DNA of 64,000 nucleotides from Yanghanlia caeni (GTDB lineage Bacteria > Pseudomonadota > Gammaproteobacteria > Burkholderiales > Burkholderiaceae_B), in the NCBI GenBank assembly GCA_030733815.1, contig JAUZQE010000003.1:1-64000 (forward strand), read 5' to 3'. The notes beneath the pieces were generated by a model. The model was not told the DNA's origin, made no database searches, and was given only the letters and a program-made list of their open reading frames with translations. Below, in pieces: positions 43,159 to 51,880 of the stretch. Position numbers and translations under genes: made by a program. Numbering within the stretch: position 1 is the stretch's first letter; the number at the start of each line of letters is the position of its first letter.

Positions 43159-43193
43159 AAAACGCCGGGTGCCCGTGGGGCATGGGCGTTTTT
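43159..43193 (-). terminator. terminator-like hairpin in the infA leader
   Basis: AAAACGCC (43159-43166) pairs with GGCGTTTT (43185-43192), and an inner GTGCCC/GGGCAT stem (43169-43174 with 43178-43183) closes a 3-base loop. T-runs flank it on both strands. On the minus strand it lies 58 bases before the infA start. Confidence 0.6.
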
Positions 43194-43414
43194 GATGCGT
43201 TCGATGGAACGGATCGGTGGCGATGTGCCGGGTCGGAGCGAGGGGCTCCGTTTAATGCGCCGCAGCGGGCGTATACAGGAAAAGCGCGCGAAGGCCGCGA
43301 GGGGCATGGGAGTGCGTGGCGCGCGAGAGAGGGCTGCGTTGCTGCAGCAAATACCTGAAACGGGGGTAGTGTAACACGCGCTTCCCCCTGTGACTAGGGT
43401 TTTCCTGTATGTTC

Positions 43415-43442
43415 TACATATGGACGGCTGCTGGGGTTTCAA
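43415..43442 (-). promoter_or_regulatory. candidate promoter reading toward infA
   Basis: On the minus strand TTGAAA (43442-43437) and TATGTA (43420-43415) are separated by 16 bases. The -35 is good and the -10 moderate. Transcription would begin about 300 bases before infA and run through the hairpin at 43159-43193. Confidence 0.3.
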
Positions 43443-43496
43443 CCGGCAAACATGCTATCTTCCATTGGTTTAGCCATCTCCATTCTTCACTCCAGC

Positions 43497-44558
43497 ATGA
43501 AAATACTCGTCACGGGTGGCGCAGGGTTCATCGGCTCTGCGGTCGTTCGCCACATCATCCGCAACACGTCAGATTCCGTCGTGAACGTCGACAAGCTCAC
43601 GTACGCCGGCAACCTCGAATCGCTGAGCCCGGTTTCCAGCGACCCGCGCTACGCGTTCGAACAGGTCGATATCTGCGACGCGGCGGAAGTGGCCCGCGTG
43701 TTTCGCGAGCACCGCCCGCAGGCGGTCATGCACCTTGCTGCCGAATCACATGTCGACCGTTCCATCGACGGGCCGGCGGCGTTCATCCAGACCAACATCG
43801 TGGGCACCTACGTACTGCTGGAAGCGGCCCGCGAGTACTGGCGCGGGCTCGACGAGGCCGAACAGCAGGCTTTCCGCTTTCACCACATTTCCACCGACGA
43901 GGTCTACGGCGACCTCGAAGGCCCCGAAGACCTGTTCCGCGAAACCACCCCGTATGCGCCCAGTTCGCCGTATTCGGCCAGCAAGGCCAGTTCAGACCAC
44001 CTGGTAAGGGCGTGGCGCCGCACCTATGGCCTGCCCACGCTGGTCACCAATTGCTCGAACAACTACGGGCCCTACCACTTTCCCGAAAAACTCATTCCGC
44101 TGGTCATTCTGAATGCGCTCGAAGGCAAGCCGCTGCCGGTCTATGGCAAAGGCGACCAGGTGCGCGACTGGCTGTATGTGGAAGACCATGCGCGTGCGCT
44201 GTATCTGGTGCTGACGCAAGGCAAAGTGGGCGAAACCTACAACATCGGCGGCCACAACGAGAAGCGCAACATCGAGGTGGTGCGGGCGATCTGTGAATTG
44301 CTGGAAACCATGCGCCCCGACAAACCGGCAGGCGTTGCGCGTTATGCCGACCTGATCACTTTTGTGGCCGACCGCCCGGGGCACGATCAGCGTTATGCGA
44401 TCGACGCCGGCAAGATTCAGCGTGAGCTGGGCTGGGCTCCGGCCGAAACCTTCGAAAGCGGTTTGCGCAAGACCGTGCAGTGGTATCTGGAAAACCAGGA
44501 ATGGTGCCAGCATGTGCAGGACGGCACGTACCAGCGCGAGCGCCTGGGGCGCGGCTGA
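43497..44558 (+). CDS. rfbB: dTDP-glucose 4,6-dehydratase
   Basis: The 353-residue extended SDR makes dTDP-4-keto-6-deoxyglucose for surface polysaccharides. The NAD motif is TGGAGFIGS (about 6-14), the catalytic region [10 protein letters not shown] holds the Thr-Asp-Glu triad, and YSASK carries the Tyr/Lys pair. ATG 43497 (MKILVTGG) is the natural start; an in-frame ATG at 43452 adds residues not found in the family. No rfbA, rfbC or rfbD adjoins, and the gene is followed by a strong terminator. Confidence 0.95.
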   Translation: MKILVTGGAGFIGSAVVRHIIRNTSDSVVNVDKLTYAGNLESLSPVSSDPRYAFEQVDICDAAEVARVFREHRPQAVMHLAAESHVDRSIDGPAAFIQTNIVGTYVLLEAAREYWRGLDEAEQQAFRFHHISTDEVYGDLEGPEDLFRETTPYAPSSPYSASKASSDHLVRAWRRTYGLPTLVTNCSNNYGPYHFPEKLIPLVILNALEGKPLPVYGKGDQVRDWLYVEDHARALYLVLTQGKVGETYNIGGHNEKRNIEVVRAICELLETMRPDKPAGVARYADLITFVADRPGHDQRYAIDAGKIQRELGWAPAETFESGLRKTVQWYLENQEWCQHVQDGTYQRERLGRG

Positions 44559-44582
44559 GGCACGAGTGCCGGGCTGAATGCA

Positions 44583-44612
44583 AAGAACCTCGCCGCGGCG
44601 AGGTTCTTTTGT
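44583..44612. terminator. bidirectional rho-independent terminator
   Basis: A perfect 26-base palindrome (AAGAACCTCGCCG followed by its complement, 44583-44608) is followed by TTGTTTT. It sits between rfbB (+) and the YjfB-like gene (-) and can terminate both. Confidence 0.85.
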
Positions 44613-44696
44613 TTTGGGCCCGTAGCCGGGGCGCTGCTGCCATGCACGCGGGTGTGGATGGAACCCGCAGTGGCGCGGTGCCACACGCAGGCCGTG

Positions 44697-44888
44697 TTAT
44701 GCGTATGTGTTTACGTTGGTGCCCAGGGGGCCGCTGGTGGCCAGCTTGGGGGTTGCCGCTTCGACAATTGCGGTGACCGTGCGCGCCTGATTGTCGAGGG
44801 TTTCGCGCAGCAGGTTGAGCTGCGCCGACTGATGCAGCGCGAAGTTTTCGAGGTTGAGTGCTGCGTTGACGGTTGCTTCGATCGACAT
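44697..44888 (-). CDS. YjfB-like small protein (putative motility protein family)
   Basis: A 63-residue protein starting MSIEATVNAALNLENFALHQ, with a helical middle (NLLRETLDNQARTVTAIVEA) and an ending GTNVNTYA. The pattern of a short helix pair with a Gly/Asn/Ala end resembles the YjfB family of small proteins, annotated as putative motility factors on weak evidence. It stands alone, facing the terminator after rfbB. Alternatives are any other short helical protein. Confidence 0.6.
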   Translation of the reverse strand: MSIEATVNAALNLENFALHQSAQLNLLRETLDNQARTVTAIVEAATPKLATSGPLGTNVNTYA

Positions 44889-44994
44889 GTCGGAAGACCT
44901 CCGGGCTGCGGTGCCCCAAGACCAATGATGTAACCCATTGTACGGTTGGAAAGCGTTTTACGCTAGCATGATGAAAGTCTCTATGGAGTGAAGT

Positions 44995-45840
44995 ATGAGT
45001 GCATGGAAGAGCATTGCGGTATTCATTGATTACGCCGACCCTGACTACACGGTTCTCGATTACGCCGGCTGGCTGGCCGAGCGCTGCGACTCCCACCTGA
45101 TTGGCGTGTTCAACATGGGTGCTCTGGCCACGGGTGCCGAAGGATTCACACGGGCGCGGGGGGCCGGCATCCAGGCTGCCATTGCGCGACGCCGTGAGCG
45201 TGAACAGCGGGCGGCGGTCGAGGCGGCGGAACGGCTGACCGAGGTGGGCACCCGGCGCGGCGTGTCGGTGGAATTCCGTGTGCTCTGGCGCGCCTTCGAG
45301 GCTGAAGACGCCATTCTCAATTCCCTGCACTGCGATCTGGTCGTCATTGGCGATCGTCGTGAATCGTGTTTGCCCGAGGGGGTCACGCCCGAACGGGTGG
45401 TGTTCGAGGTGGGTGTGCCTGTGATCATCGTGCCCGAGAACTGGAAGCAGCGTGAAGAAGTGAAGCGTGTTGTTGTGGGCTGGAATGCCACCCGCGAAGC
45501 CCGCCGCGCAATTACCGACGCGCTGCCCATCATCACGATGGCCGATGAAACCACGTTGCTGGTGGTCGACCCCGAAAAGCGTGACGACCGCCATGGCGAT
45601 CTTCCCGGCAGCGATGCCGCGCTATCGCTGGCGCGTCATGGCGCCCGGGTACAGACCCGCAGCGAAAATTCCTATGGGCGCCGCATCGAAGAGGTGGTGC
45701 TTTCCGTTGCCGAAAAGGAAGACGCCGACCTGATCGTCATGGGCGCATACAGCAAGCCGCGCCGCAGGCAGCTGCTCTTTGGCGGCGTCACCCGATCCAT
45801 GCTGTCGAACATCCGCTATCCGCTGCTGATTTCGCGCTGA
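44995..45840 (+). CDS. universal stress protein (UspA family)
   Basis: The 281-residue protein has two Usp-fold halves. The C-terminal half is the better conserved, with VMGAYSKPRRRQLLFGGVTRSM matching the ATP-binding G-2x-G-9x-G-(S/T) pattern. The N-terminal half is diverged but has an early ISVFIDYADP-like strand. Tandem Usp proteins respond to starvation and other stress. TATGGAGTGAAGT precedes the ATG, with GGAG 8 bases upstream. The next gene is an HdeD-like protein 57 bases downstream. Confidence 0.9.
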   Translation: MSAWKSIAVFIDYADPDYTVLDYAGWLAERCDSHLIGVFNMGALATGAEGFTRARGAGIQAAIARRREREQRAAVEAAERLTEVGTRRGVSVEFRVLWRAFEAEDAILNSLHCDLVVIGDRRESCLPEGVTPERVVFEVGVPVIIVPENWKQREEVKRVVVGWNATREARRAITDALPIITMADETTLLVVDPEKRDDRHGDLPGSDAALSLARHGARVQTRSENSYGRRIEEVVLSVAEKEDADLIVMGAYSKPRRRQLLFGGVTRSMLSNIRYPLLISR

Positions 45841-45897
45841 GGCGGCATGCGGCCTGCTGCGCGCAGGCGTGGGTTTTTTTACACGTGGAGTAAGGCG

Positions 45898-46485
45898 ATG
45901 ACTGAACCTTCGAAGCAGCCGGACGACTGGCGCGGCGCCGTGATCGCCGACGCCCTGTTGCAGCTGCGCGCCCGCTGGGGCTGGTTCGTGGGCCTTGGCG
46001 TCGTGTTGCTGGTGCTGGGGGTGCTCGCGTTGGGTCACGTGTTCGTGGCCACGCTCGCCAGCGTCATCTTCATCGGCTCGCTCATGGTGGTTGCGGGCAT
46101 CGGTCAGCTGATGCATGCGTGGCGCATCAAGCAGATACACGGCTTCATTCTGTGGAGTTTCAGCGGCCTGTTCTATCTGGCGGCCGGCCTCTTTGCGGTG
46201 TTTTACCCAGTGCAGGGTGCCACGGTGCTGACGCTGCTGTTCGGTGCCATGCTGATCGCGGTCGGTGCCCTGCGAACCTGGCTGTGGTTCAACCATCGCG
46301 GTCAGCGCGGCTGGGGGTGGCTGGGTCTTTCCGGCGTGCTCACGCTGCTGGTGGGCGTGTTGATCGCGGCCAACTGGCCGGGCAACAGCGTGTGGATTCT
46401 GGGGTTGCTGCTGGCGCTCGATCTGCTGTTTCAGGGATGGTCGGCCCTGCTGCTGGGGCTGGCGCTGCGCCAGGCCGGGCGCTGA
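45898..46485 (+). CDS. HdeD-family membrane protein
   Basis: The 195-residue protein has six predicted helices arranged as the DUF308/HdeD repeats. It starts MTEPSKQPDDWRG with a short cytoplasmic N-tail. HdeD is linked to acid resistance at high cell density in E. coli, with unknown mechanism. GGAG lies about 9 bases before ATG 45898. It is probably cotranscribed with the universal stress protein. Confidence 0.85.
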   Translation: MTEPSKQPDDWRGAVIADALLQLRARWGWFVGLGVVLLVLGVLALGHVFVATLASVIFIGSLMVVAGIGQLMHAWRIKQIHGFILWSFSGLFYLAAGLFAVFYPVQGATVLTLLFGAMLIAVGALRTWLWFNHRGQRGWGWLGLSGVLTLLVGVLIAANWPGNSVWILGLLLALDLLFQGWSALLLGLALRQAGR

Positions 46486-46569
46486 TCACCTTCTGCCGGG
46501 GTTGATGCCGGGTTTTTCAGCTTGGCGGGGCTGTCACGCTTGGATACACTCGAGCGGGGGGGAAATCGC

Positions 46570-46593
46570 ATGCAAAAAGAAAATAACCTGTGA
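46570..46593 (+). CDS. seven-codon leader ORF overlapping the GGDEF/EAL start
   Basis: ATG CAA AAA GAA AAT AAC CTG TGA encodes MQKENNL after a G-rich GGGGGG tract 7-12 bases upstream. The TGA (46591-46593) overlaps the GTG start of the next gene in a GTGA arrangement. The GGDEF/EAL gene lacks its own ribosome site, so coupling to this leader is plausible. It may equally be a chance overlap. Confidence 0.35.
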   Translation: MQKENNL

Positions 46594-49472
46594 GTGCCAC
46601 GTATATTTCCCGGCTCTGGCGCTCTGCGCTGAACCTCGGCCTTCGCAAAAAGGTCGCCATCGTCTTTATCGGGATGCTGCTGTTCTCAGGCCTGAACCTG
46701 GGCGTGCTGCATCTCATGCTGCAAGACTTCAACGGGGTGGCGGCAACCGCATCAGTGGCCGGCAAGATGCGCATGCTGGGGCAGAAGCTGGCCTACGAGG
46801 CGCTTTCCATCAGCACGGGCCTGCGTGAACCCTCCGAAGACATCGAGTACGACATCGTCGATTTCGAGGCCGCCTATCTTGTGCTGCGCAGCGGCGGGGT
46901 GGCCTTTGGCGACACGATACGTCCGCTCGGTGCACGTCACGTCGAGCACATGCGCGCGGTGTGGGTGGCGTGGCAGCGCTACCGTGATTTGATCCGCCAG
47001 ATGCCCATTGCCCGTGACGGCGTCATGGCTCCGGGCATGGCCGAGATCCAGAACGCGCTGTCCAGCGCATCGGCGGCGTTGCTCGCCAGTACCGATATCC
47101 TCATACAAGAACTGGTCGATGAGGCGCAGGCCGCGCAGGCGAACGCACTCGAAACCATGTACCGGCTGCTCGTGCTGAATGCCCTGATTCTGCTGACCGC
47201 GTATCTGGCGATGAGCACGCAGATCGTTGATCCCTTGCAGCGCCTGGCGCGCCACTGCCTCGAGCTGGCGCGCGGCAATTACTCGCAGCGCACGGTGCAT
47301 GACACCAAAGACGAAATCGGGCGGCTGGCCGACGCACTGAATCAGTCGGGGCAGCAGATCGGCGATCTGGTCGAGGCCGTGAAGCGCGAACGCAAGGAAT
47401 TGCGCCGTACCAGCGCCATGTTCCAGGGGCTGGCACGCAACGCGGTTACGGGCGTGTTCGTCATGGATACCGACATGCGCTTTCGCTACGTGAACCGCAA
47501 GCTCGCGGAGATGTTTGGCTATACGCCCGACGAGATGACGCGCGGCATGAGCGTGCATGACCTTCTGGCCTCGCCCGAGGGGCCGCACGATCGCGCCGGA
47601 AAGCTGTCGTGGGAACGTCTGAACATGCTGAGCACCTCGCACTATGAAACCCGGGCGCGGCGTCGTGATGGTGCGCTCGTCGATATCGAGGTATTTGCTT
47701 CGCGCATGGCCCTCGAAGGGTCGCCGGCCATCATCGGCATCGTGCTCAACGTCACCGAACGCAAGAAGGCCCAGGCGTCTGAACGTCGTGCGGCACTGGT
47801 GTTTTCGAACACCAGCGAAGCCGTCGTCATCACCGACGCCAACGCGGTCATTCTCGACGTGAACCCGGCCTTCACCGCCATCACCGGGTATGAGCGCAGC
47901 GAGGCGATCGGCCGCAGAATGAATCTGCTTGCCTCGGGCCGGCACGACGACGCGTTCTATGGCGAAATGTGGCATGCGTTGCGTACGACCGGCCGCTGGT
48001 CGGGCGATATCTGGAACCGCCGCAAGAACGGCGAGGAATACGTCGAGCGGCTGACCATCGACACCTCGTACAACGAAGACGGCACGGTCAACTGTCACAT
48101 CGGGCTGTTTTCCGACGTGACGGCGCAGCGTCGCAAGGAAGAAACGATCTGGCGCCAGGCGCATTTCGATCACCTCACGGGCCTGCCGAATCGCCGCATG
48201 TTCCACGAAGAGCTCAAGCGCTTGATGAACCTGGCCGATCGCGAGCACCGCAGCCTTGCCCTCATTTATCTCGACCTCGATCTGTTCAAGGAAGTGAACG
48301 ATTCGCTGGGCCACGACAAGGGCGACGAGCTGCTGAAAGAGGTGGCGCATCGCCTGCGACGGGCCGTACGCCAGGACGACATGGTGGCGCGGCTGGGCGG
48401 CGACGAATTCACTCTGATTCTGGCCCGGGGCGACGACCTCGAGTATGTCGAACGCATGTGCCAACAAGTTATCGACACCGTCTCGGAGCCCTACGTGCTG
48501 GGGCATCATGTGGTGACGATTTCGGCCAGCCTGGGCGTCACCCGTTACCCGCGCGATGGCACCAACGTCACCGACCTGCTCAAGAATGCCGATCTGGCGA
48601 TGTACAGCGCCAAGGATGCGGGACGCAACCAGCATTGCCATTTTTCGCTCACGATGCAGCGCGAAGCCCAGGAACGGCGCGATCTGCTGCGTGAACTGCA
48701 GGCGGCGCTCGAGCATGGCGAGTTCGAGCTGTATTACCAGCCCATCGTCGAGTTGGCGACCGGGCACATCGCCAAGGCCGAAGCGCTGCTGCGCTGGCAT
48801 CATCCCCGCCGCGGCATGGTGGCGCCCGGCGACTTCATACCGCTGGCGGAAGACTCGGGTCTGATCGTGCCGATCGGCGACTGGGTGTTTCGCGAGGCGG
48901 TGGCGCAGGCAGCCCGCTGGAACGCCCGCTACGGCGAATGCCAGATCAGCATCAACGTGTCGCCGGTGCAGTTCATGTCAGACGACCTGAACCCGTGCGA
49001 GTGGGTGGCCTGGGCGGCGCAGCATGGCACTCCGGGCAACGCGGTGGTGGTGGAGATCACGGAACGCATGCTGATGAAGGCCGACGGCAATTCGCGCAAC
49101 AAGCTGCTGGCGTTTCGTGACGCCGGCGTTCACGTCGCGCTGGATGACTTCGGCACCGGCTATTCGTCGCTGTCGTATCTCAAGCGCTTCGATATCGACT
49201 TCCTGAAGATCGATCAGCTCTTCGTGCGCAACATCAGTGCCGAAAGCGATGACCTGGCCTTGTGCCAGGCAATCATTGCGATGGCGCACCGTCTGGGCCT
49301 CAAAGTGGTGGCCGAGGGCGTGGCCACCGAAGAACAGCATATGCTGCTCGCCCTGGCCGGTTGCGATTACGCGCAGGGCTTTCTGTATTCGCAGGCGTTG
49401 AACGCCCGCAATTTCGAGGCCTTGCTGGAACGCGGGCTGGATGTCGAGCCGGGGCTCAGCGTAACGCCATGA
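46590..49472 (+). CDS. PilJ/NarX-type sensor with PAS-PAS-GGDEF-EAL (cyclic-di-GMP enzyme)
   Basis: A 960-residue inner-membrane protein. TM1 is at about 22-42; the periplasmic sensor (about 43-205) carries the GKMRMLGQKLAYEAL signature of PilJ/NarX-type N-terminal domains; TM2 is at about 190-212. HAMP, two PAS domains, GGDEF and EAL follow. The GGDEF site is G603-G604-D605-E606-F607, with an inhibitory RxxD site (R594, D597) five residues before it. EAL is at 731-733 and DDFGTGYSS is intact. Both cyclase and phosphodiesterase sites look usable; the net activity is unknown. It starts at GTG 46590. Confidence 0.92.
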   Translation: MSATYISRLWRSALNLGLRKKVAIVFIGMLLFSGLNLGVLHLMLQDFNGVAATASVAGKMRMLGQKLAYEALSISTGLREPSEDIEYDIVDFEAAYLVLRSGGVAFGDTIRPLGARHVEHMRAVWVAWQRYRDLIRQMPIARDGVMAPGMAEIQNALSSASAALLASTDILIQELVDEAQAAQANALETMYRLLVLNALILLTAYLAMSTQIVDPLQRLARHCLELARGNYSQRTVHDTKDEIGRLADALNQSGQQIGDLVEAVKRERKELRRTSAMFQGLARNAVTGVFVMDTDMRFRYVNRKLAEMFGYTPDEMTRGMSVHDLLASPEGPHDRAGKLSWERLNMLSTSHYETRARRRDGALVDIEVFASRMALEGSPAIIGIVLNVTERKKAQASERRAALVFSNTSEAVVITDANAVILDVNPAFTAITGYERSEAIGRRMNLLASGRHDDAFYGEMWHALRTTGRWSGDIWNRRKNGEEYVERLTIDTSYNEDGTVNCHIGLFSDVTAQRRKEETIWRQAHFDHLTGLPNRRMFHEELKRLMNLADREHRSLALIYLDLDLFKEVNDSLGHDKGDELLKEVAHRLRRAVRQDDMVARLGGDEFTLILARGDDLEYVERMCQQVIDTVSEPYVLGHHVVTISASLGVTRYPRDGTNVTDLLKNADLAMYSAKDAGRNQHCHFSLTMQREAQERRDLLRELQAALEHGEFELYYQPIVELATGHIAKAEALLRWHHPRRGMVAPGDFIPLAEDSGLIVPIGDWVFREAVAQAARWNARYGECQISINVSPVQFMSDDLNPCEWVAWAAQHGTPGNAVVVEITERMLMKADGNSRNKLLAFRDAGVHVALDDFGTGYSSLSYLKRFDIDFLKIDQLFVRNISAESDDLALCQAIIAMAHRLGLKVVAEGVATEEQHMLLALAGCDYAQGFLYSQALNARNFEALLERGLDVEPGLSVTP

Positions 49473-50076
49473 CCTTGCGGATGTCTTCAGCGCTTTGTTC
49501 GGGGGTGAGCTCATGGCGCAGGGCGATACGCAGCTTGCCCTGCCGGTCGAACACGTAGGTCAGGGCCGTGTGCTCGATGGTGTACGAGTTGCCCGTGGGC
49601 ACCTTGGCGTAAAACACCCGATAGGCCTTTGCAACGGCGGCAGTTTCTTCGGGCGTGCCATACAGCCCGATGAAGCTCGGGTCGAAGGCCTGCGCGTATT
49701 CACGCAGCACGTCGGGGGTGTCGCGCTCGGGGTCGACCGTGACGAACAGCACCTGCAGATCGTCGCCGTCGGCACCCAACAGGGATTTGATTTGCGCAGC
49801 ATTCACCAGCGCGGTGGGGCAGACGTCGGGGCACTGTGTGAAGCCGAAGAACATCATGACCACCTTGCCCTTGAAGTCTTCGAGGGTACGCACGTTGCCG
49901 TCGGGGTCTTTGAGCTGGAAGCCGTCGCCGAAGCTCGCTTCGGTGAGATCGATGCCGTGGATATCGTTCAGGCTCGCTTCGGATTCGCCACAGGCCGTCA
50001 GCGAGAAGGCCAGTAGCGTCGCGCCGATCGCGGAAAGCAGGGCTCTGCGGTTCGGAAAATGACGGAGAAGTGACAT
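49456..50076 (-). CDS. SCO1/SenC-family copper chaperone lipoprotein
   Basis: The 206-residue protein has a lipobox LTAC with C29 lipidated, copper ligands C83 and C87 (CPDVC) and H170 (IEHTALTYV). It is the canonical SCO protein of the two in this window and probably serves an aa3-type oxidase encoded elsewhere. ATG 50076 has GGAG 5 bases upstream. Its 3' end overlaps the convergent GGDEF/EAL gene by 17 bases. Confidence 0.93.
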   Translation of the reverse strand: MSLLRHFPNRRALLSAIGATLLAFSLTACGESEASLNDIHGIDLTEASFGDGFQLKDPDGNVRTLEDFKGKVVMMFFGFTQCPDVCPTALVNAAQIKSLLGADGDDLQVLFVTVDPERDTPDVLREYAQAFDPSFIGLYGTPEETAAVAKAYRVFYAKVPTGNSYTIEHTALTYVFDRQGKLRIALRHELTPEQSAEDIRKVMALR

Positions 50077-50221
50077 GCGGGCTCCGGTTGGGAAATGAGA
50101 GTACACAGCTTACCCCAGCCGCCCCGCAATACTTTGATCTGTACCAAAGTGGGCGGCAGGTGCCTGAGACTAGGGATTACACTAGGGTTCCCCCGTTTTG
50201 CCAAGAGTGGGTGAACACAAT

Positions 50222-50416
50222 ATGGAAGATCGTCTGGTCGATATCGAACTCAAGGTAATAAGCCTGGAAGATACCGTTCAGCAGCTGAACGAGCTGGTCT
50301 ATGCGCAGCAGCGCCAGCTTGACGAGCTGCGGGCGCTGTGCCGCCTGCTGATTCAGCAGCAGGAAGAGGGCGGCGCGGCCGCAATGCCCGCGCATGAGCG
50401 GCCGCCGCATTACTGA
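50222..50416 (+). CDS. slyX: SlyX-family protein
   Basis: The 64-residue coiled-coil protein starts MEDRLVDIELKVISLEDTV and ends with the typical RPPHY, as in SlyX. The function is unknown despite its name. It is divergent from the SCO gene. Confidence 0.9.
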   Translation: MEDRLVDIELKVISLEDTVQQLNELVYAQQRQLDELRALCRLLIQQQEEGGAAAMPAHERPPHY

Positions 50417-50479
50417 TGTGGGGCGGCGAAACAGTGCGCATGGTGCTTTCATCAACGGCTGCCTGCAGCGGAGGCGCCC

Positions 50480-51880
50480 ATGAGCGGTGAACGCGGAGGT
50501 TGGTCGGAACTGCTGTCGGGCCGTAACGGGCTGCGCTCGCTCGCGCTGGCCGGCGGCGTGGCGGTGCACGCCATCAACGTTTACATGGTCACCACGATTC
50601 TGCCTTCGGCAGTGCGCGACATTGGCGGGCTGGAGTACTACGCCTGGAACATGACGCTTTTCGTGGCGGCGTCGATCTTCGGGTCGGCCATCACGCCGCG
50701 CCTGCTTGCGGGTGCGGGCCCGCAACGGGGGCTGCTGGCGGCCATTGCCATTTTTGCAGCGGGCAGTGCGATGTGCGCCGTGGCGCCTTCCATGCCGTGG
50801 ATGCTGGCGGGGCGCAGCGTGCAGGGGCTGGGTGGCGGCCTGCTGTTGGGTCTGAGCTATTCCTGCGTGCGACTGCTCTTTGAAGAGCGGCTGTGGTCGC
50901 GCGCCATGGTGCTCGTTTCCAGCATGTGGGGTGTGGCCACGCTCGCCGGGCCGGCCATCGGGGGCGTGTTTGCGCAGATGGGGTACTGGCGCGGGGCGTT
51001 CTGGGCCATGCTGCCCATATCGGTGGGTCTGGCTGCACTCGTCGTCACGCAGGTGGCTGCGAGCGGCTACGGTGAGCGCAGCCGTCAGCCGGTGCCTTTG
51101 GGCAAGATCGCGGCTCTCGTATTCACCGTGCTGCTCGTGTCGATGGGCAGCCTGTCCCCCTCCTGGGGCGTGAACGCGCTGACGGTCGCTGCGGGCATTG
51201 TCATTTCCGTTGCCATCGGGCGTGCCGACCGCGACGCGGGGCGGCGCCTGCTGCCGGAAGGCTCGTACGTGCCCGGTTCCGCGCTGGCAAGCCTGTACGC
51301 CTGCATTGCCTTTCTCAGCATCGGAGTCTGTACCGAAATCTACATTCCCTACTTTCTGCAGGAGATCCACGGGCAGTCGCCCCTGCTGGCAGGATACTGG
51401 ATGGTGCTGATGTCGGCGGGCTGGACGGCGGGTTCGTTCATGAGTTCCGGGCGCCCGCGGCAGCTTGCCGACCGGTTCATGGCCGTCGGCCCGTGGCTTT
51501 CCGCCGCCGGCCTGGTGGTGCTGGGTGTGCTGATGCCGCTGGGTTCTGGCGGCGTCATGATCTGGGCGATGGTTCTGCCCTTGTTCGCCGTAGGCGTGGG
51601 GGTGGGCCTGTGCTGGCCCAACATGCTGACCCGAATTTTCAAGGCGGCACCCAAAGGGCAGGAAAACATCGCGTCGGCAGCGATCACCACGTTGCAGCTT
51701 TATGCCATTGCACTGGGCTCCAGCATGGCCGGTCTGGTCGCCAACCTGGCGGGCCTGGCCGAACCGGGCGGCGAGCAGGGCGCCCGGCAGGCGGCGTTCG
51801 CACTGTTCATGGTGTTTGCGCTGGCACCGGCGGCGGCGGGAATGGTTTCAAAGGGGGCCCGCCGCGCGCCGGGCTCATGA
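50480..51880 (+). CDS. MFS transporter (DHA2-like drug exporter family)
   Basis: A 466-residue major facilitator with about 12-14 helices. It has the GRSVQGLGGGLLLG region where DHA2 exporters carry GR-x-x-QG-x-G, and RLLFEERLWSRAMVLVSSMWG. GGAGG lies 6 bases before the ATG. The substrate is unknown. It is convergent with the aldo-keto reductase gene and overlaps its 3' end by 6 bases. Confidence 0.88.
   Translation: MSGERGGWSELLSGRNGLRSLALAGGVAVHAINVYMVTTILPSAVRDIGGLEYYAWNMTLFVAASIFGSAITPRLLAGAGPQRGLLAAIAIFAAGSAMCAVAPSMPWMLAGRSVQGLGGGLLLGLSYSCVRLLFEERLWSRAMVLVSSMWGVATLAGPAIGGVFAQMGYWRGAFWAMLPISVGLAALVVTQVAASGYGERSRQPVPLGKIAALVFTVLLVSMGSLSPSWGVNALTVAAGIVISVAIGRADRDAGRRLLPEGSYVPGSALASLYACIAFLSIGVCTEIYIPYFLQEIHGQSPLLAGYWMVLMSAGWTAGSFMSSGRPRQLADRFMAVGPWLSAAGLVVLGVLMPLGSGGVMIWAMVLPLFAVGVGVGLCWPNMLTRIFKAAPKGQENIASAAITTLQLYAIALGSSMAGLVANLAGLAEPGGEQGARQAAFALFMVFALAPAAAGMVSKGARRAPGS

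Larger units (their letters stand above)
43102..43496. other. 395-base divergent intergenic region, infA / rfbB
   Basis: No credible coding frame was seen. The region holds a strong bidirectional terminator-like hairpin (43159-43193) and a candidate minus-strand promoter (43415-43442). The presence of a terminator inside what should be the infA leader suggests attenuation or a small RNA. Confidence 0.5.

Noticed and set aside
46752-48803. A 683-codon open frame antisense to the GGDEF/EAL gene.
   Set aside because: The plus-strand frame has unmistakable PAS, GGDEF and EAL motifs; the antisense product has none.
50169-50187. Two copies of ACTAGGG 12 bases apart upstream of slyX, and a third near 43393.
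   Set aside because: A 7-mer is expected several times by chance in a window this size, and there is no further shared sequence.
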